From an uncultured Campylobacter sp. (GTDB taxonomy: Bacteria; Campylobacterota; Campylobacteria; Campylobacterales; Campylobacteraceae): a DNA stretch of 7,331 bases. The stretch lies in the NCBI RefSeq assembly GCF_937997595.1, contig NZ_CALKTS010000009.1, positions 1 to 7,331 on the forward strand, given 5' to 3'. Below the pieces are notes generated by a model. The model saw only the letters and a program-made list of their open reading frames with translations, was not told the DNA's origin and did not search any database. Both the position numbers and the translations under genes were made by a program. The number at the start of each line of letters is the position of its first letter. The stretch's first letter is position 1. This document shows, in pieces, positions 6,524-7,331 of the stretch.

Positions 6524-6584
6524 CATTTTGGAATCAAGCTGCGCACCGCGCGCAAAATTTAAAGCGGAGCAAAAAGGATAAAAT

Positions 6585-7331
6585 TTGAAGATTTTTAAGC
6601 ATATAAACGTCGCTCACTCGCCCGACGCCGACGATATTTTTATGTATAAGGCGATTGATTTCGGTTGGGTTAGTTCAAAAAATCTAAAGCTTAGCGCCAC
6701 GGCGCTTGATATCCAGAGCCTAAACGACGAGGCGCTAAAGGGCACTTACGAGGCCACGGCTATTAGCTTTGCGTTATATCCACTGATCTGCGACGAATAC
6801 GCGCTTTTGCGCACGGCGGTGAGCTTCGGCGAGGGCTACGGCCCAAAGCTCGTTAAGAAAAAGGGCGCGGTTTTAAAGCGAAATTTCAAGGTCGCGCTCA
6901 GCGGCAAACACACGACAAATGCCCTACTTTTTCGCATGGCATACCCGCAGGCGCGTGTGATTTATAAAAACTTCCTGCAGATCGAAGGCGCGGTTTTAAG
7001 CGGCGAAGTAGACGCGGGCGTGCTGATACACGAGAGTATTTTGAACTTTTCGGACGAGCTTTGCGTAGAGCGCGAGATCTGGGATATCTGGAGCGAGCTA
7101 GCGGGCGAAAATCTGCCGCTGCCACTGGGAGGCATGGCGGTTCGCCGCAGCCTGCCGATAACGGACGCCATCGAGTGCGAGCGCGTGCTAACCGAAGGCG
7201 TGCGCATCGCCACCGCGCATAAGCCCTTTTTGTCGCAGATGCTGATGGAGAGAAACCTCATCCGCGTGGACGATGCAAAGCTCGAAAAATATCTGAGCCT
7301 TTATGCTAACGAAGCCTCGATCGAGCTTTCG
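6585..7331 (+). CDS. mqnD: 1,4-dihydroxy-6-naphthoate synthase MqnD, 3' end cut by window edge
   Basis: MqnD converts cyclic dehypoxanthinylfutalosine to 1,4-dihydroxy-6-naphthoate in the futalosine pathway to menaquinone, the only quinone of Campylobacter respiration. The 249 residues present show the family's N-terminal HSPDADDIFMYKAI at 11-24, FGEGYGPKLV at 81-90, GKHTTNALLF at 107-116, AGVLIHE at 144-150 with His149 in the place of the catalytic His of the Thermus enzyme, and LPLPLGGMAVRR at 177-188. The family runs to about 270-290 residues, so a few dozen are missing beyond the right edge. The start is TTG 6585: an in-frame TAA ends at 6581, no other start codon precedes the SPDADD motif, and AAGGA lies 6 nt upstream. 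It is transcribed away from recA from its own promoter. The periplasmic-binding-protein-like fold makes MqnA the nearest alternative, but the SPDADD start fits MqnD. Confidence 0.93.
   Translation, partial: MKIFKHINVAHSPDADDIFMYKAIDFGWVSSKNLKLSATALDIQSLNDEALKGTYEATAISFALYPLICDEYALLRTAVSFGEGYGPKLVKKKGAVLKRNFKVALSGKHTTNALLFRMAYPQARVIYKNFLQIEGAVLSGEVDAGVLIHESILNFSDELCVEREIWDIWSELAGENLPLPLGGMAVRRSLPITDAIECERVLTEGVRIATAHKPFLSQMLMERNLIRVDDAKLEKYLSLYANEASIELS

Larger units (their letters stand above)
6288..6584. other. Divergent intergenic control region between recA and mqnD
   Basis: This 297-nt gene-free stretch separates recA (minus) from mqnD (plus). It holds the recA promoter at its left end, a GC-rich palindrome near the middle and the mqnD promoter at its right. 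Two similar AT words, TTTGAAATGAATTTTT (about 6326-6341) and TTTGAAATTTTT (about 6375-6386), and an 8-bp direct repeat GCGCGGCA (6361-6368 and 6405-6412) flank the palindrome. I find no convincing ORF, tRNA or known riboswitch fold in it. Confidence 0.7.

Noticed and set aside
6500..6530. CAAAAT and ATTTTG inverted arms flanking the mqnD -10 box as an operator
   Set aside because: Short AT-rich arms 19 nt apart in AT-rich DNA are expected by chance.
6523..6584. Riboswitch in the mqnD leader
   Set aside because: The leader is only about 60 nt, with no known aptamer pattern or long stem.
6898..7261. Two overlapping minus-strand open frames opposite mqnD
   Set aside because: Arg/Ser/Pro-rich shadow products in a region where the plus strand encodes conserved MqnD motifs.
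1..7331. Mobile element, CRISPR, tRNA/rRNA or poly-G phase-variation tract
   Set aside because: No transposase or integrase motifs, spaced direct repeats, RNA gene folds or long G/C runs were seen.

Overview
The window looks like chromosomal DNA of a Campylobacter, most likely one of the moderately GC-rich oral species (C. gracilis, C. rectus or C. showae type). RecA and enolase read as close relatives of the C. jejuni proteins. The order recA-eno-(FtsB-like)-(secreted glycoprotein) matches, from memory, C. jejuni Cj1673c-Cj1670c and H. pylori HP0153-HP0156. Menaquinone is made by the futalosine route (MqnD), gaps are rich in AAATTT-type words, and one secreted protein carries eight acidic N-glycosylation sequons of the PglB type. 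The base composition, near half G+C by eye, is high for the genus. The species call is an inference.

Layout. Positions 1-1172 (minus) hold most of argH, cut at its 3' end by the window edge. Positions 1173-1353 are a short gap with a probable terminator, a GC hairpin and a possible argH promoter. From 6287 down to 1354 five genes lie head to tail on the minus strand: recA, eno, an FtsB/DivIC-like membrane protein, a secreted CgpA-like protein and an FrxA/NfsB-type nitroreductase. The junctions are extremely tight: 1-nt overlap, 1-nt gap, 4-nt overlap, 9-nt gap. They are almost certainly one transcript with translational coupling. Positions 6288-6584 are a divergent control region. It holds an extended -10 promoter for recA, a T-tract/TATAAT promoter for the plus-strand gene, and a GC-rich palindrome between them. 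From 6585 to the right edge runs mqnD (plus), cut at its 3' end, with a forced TTG start.

How the genes fit together. The operon joins DNA recombination (RecA), glycolysis/gluconeogenesis (enolase), a probable division-site coiled-coil protein, a probable periplasmic glycoprotein and a flavin nitroreductase. The first four form a conserved campylobacterial block; the nitroreductase at the end is the accessory part. ArgH (arginine synthesis) and MqnD (menaquinone synthesis) are flanking housekeeping genes.

No mobile element, CRISPR array, tRNA or rRNA was seen, and nothing here amounts to a new defence or mobile system. The most interesting material is the long, acidic, repeat-bearing N-terminal extension on the FtsB-like protein, the density of sequons in its neighbour, and the foldable palindrome between recA and mqnD.
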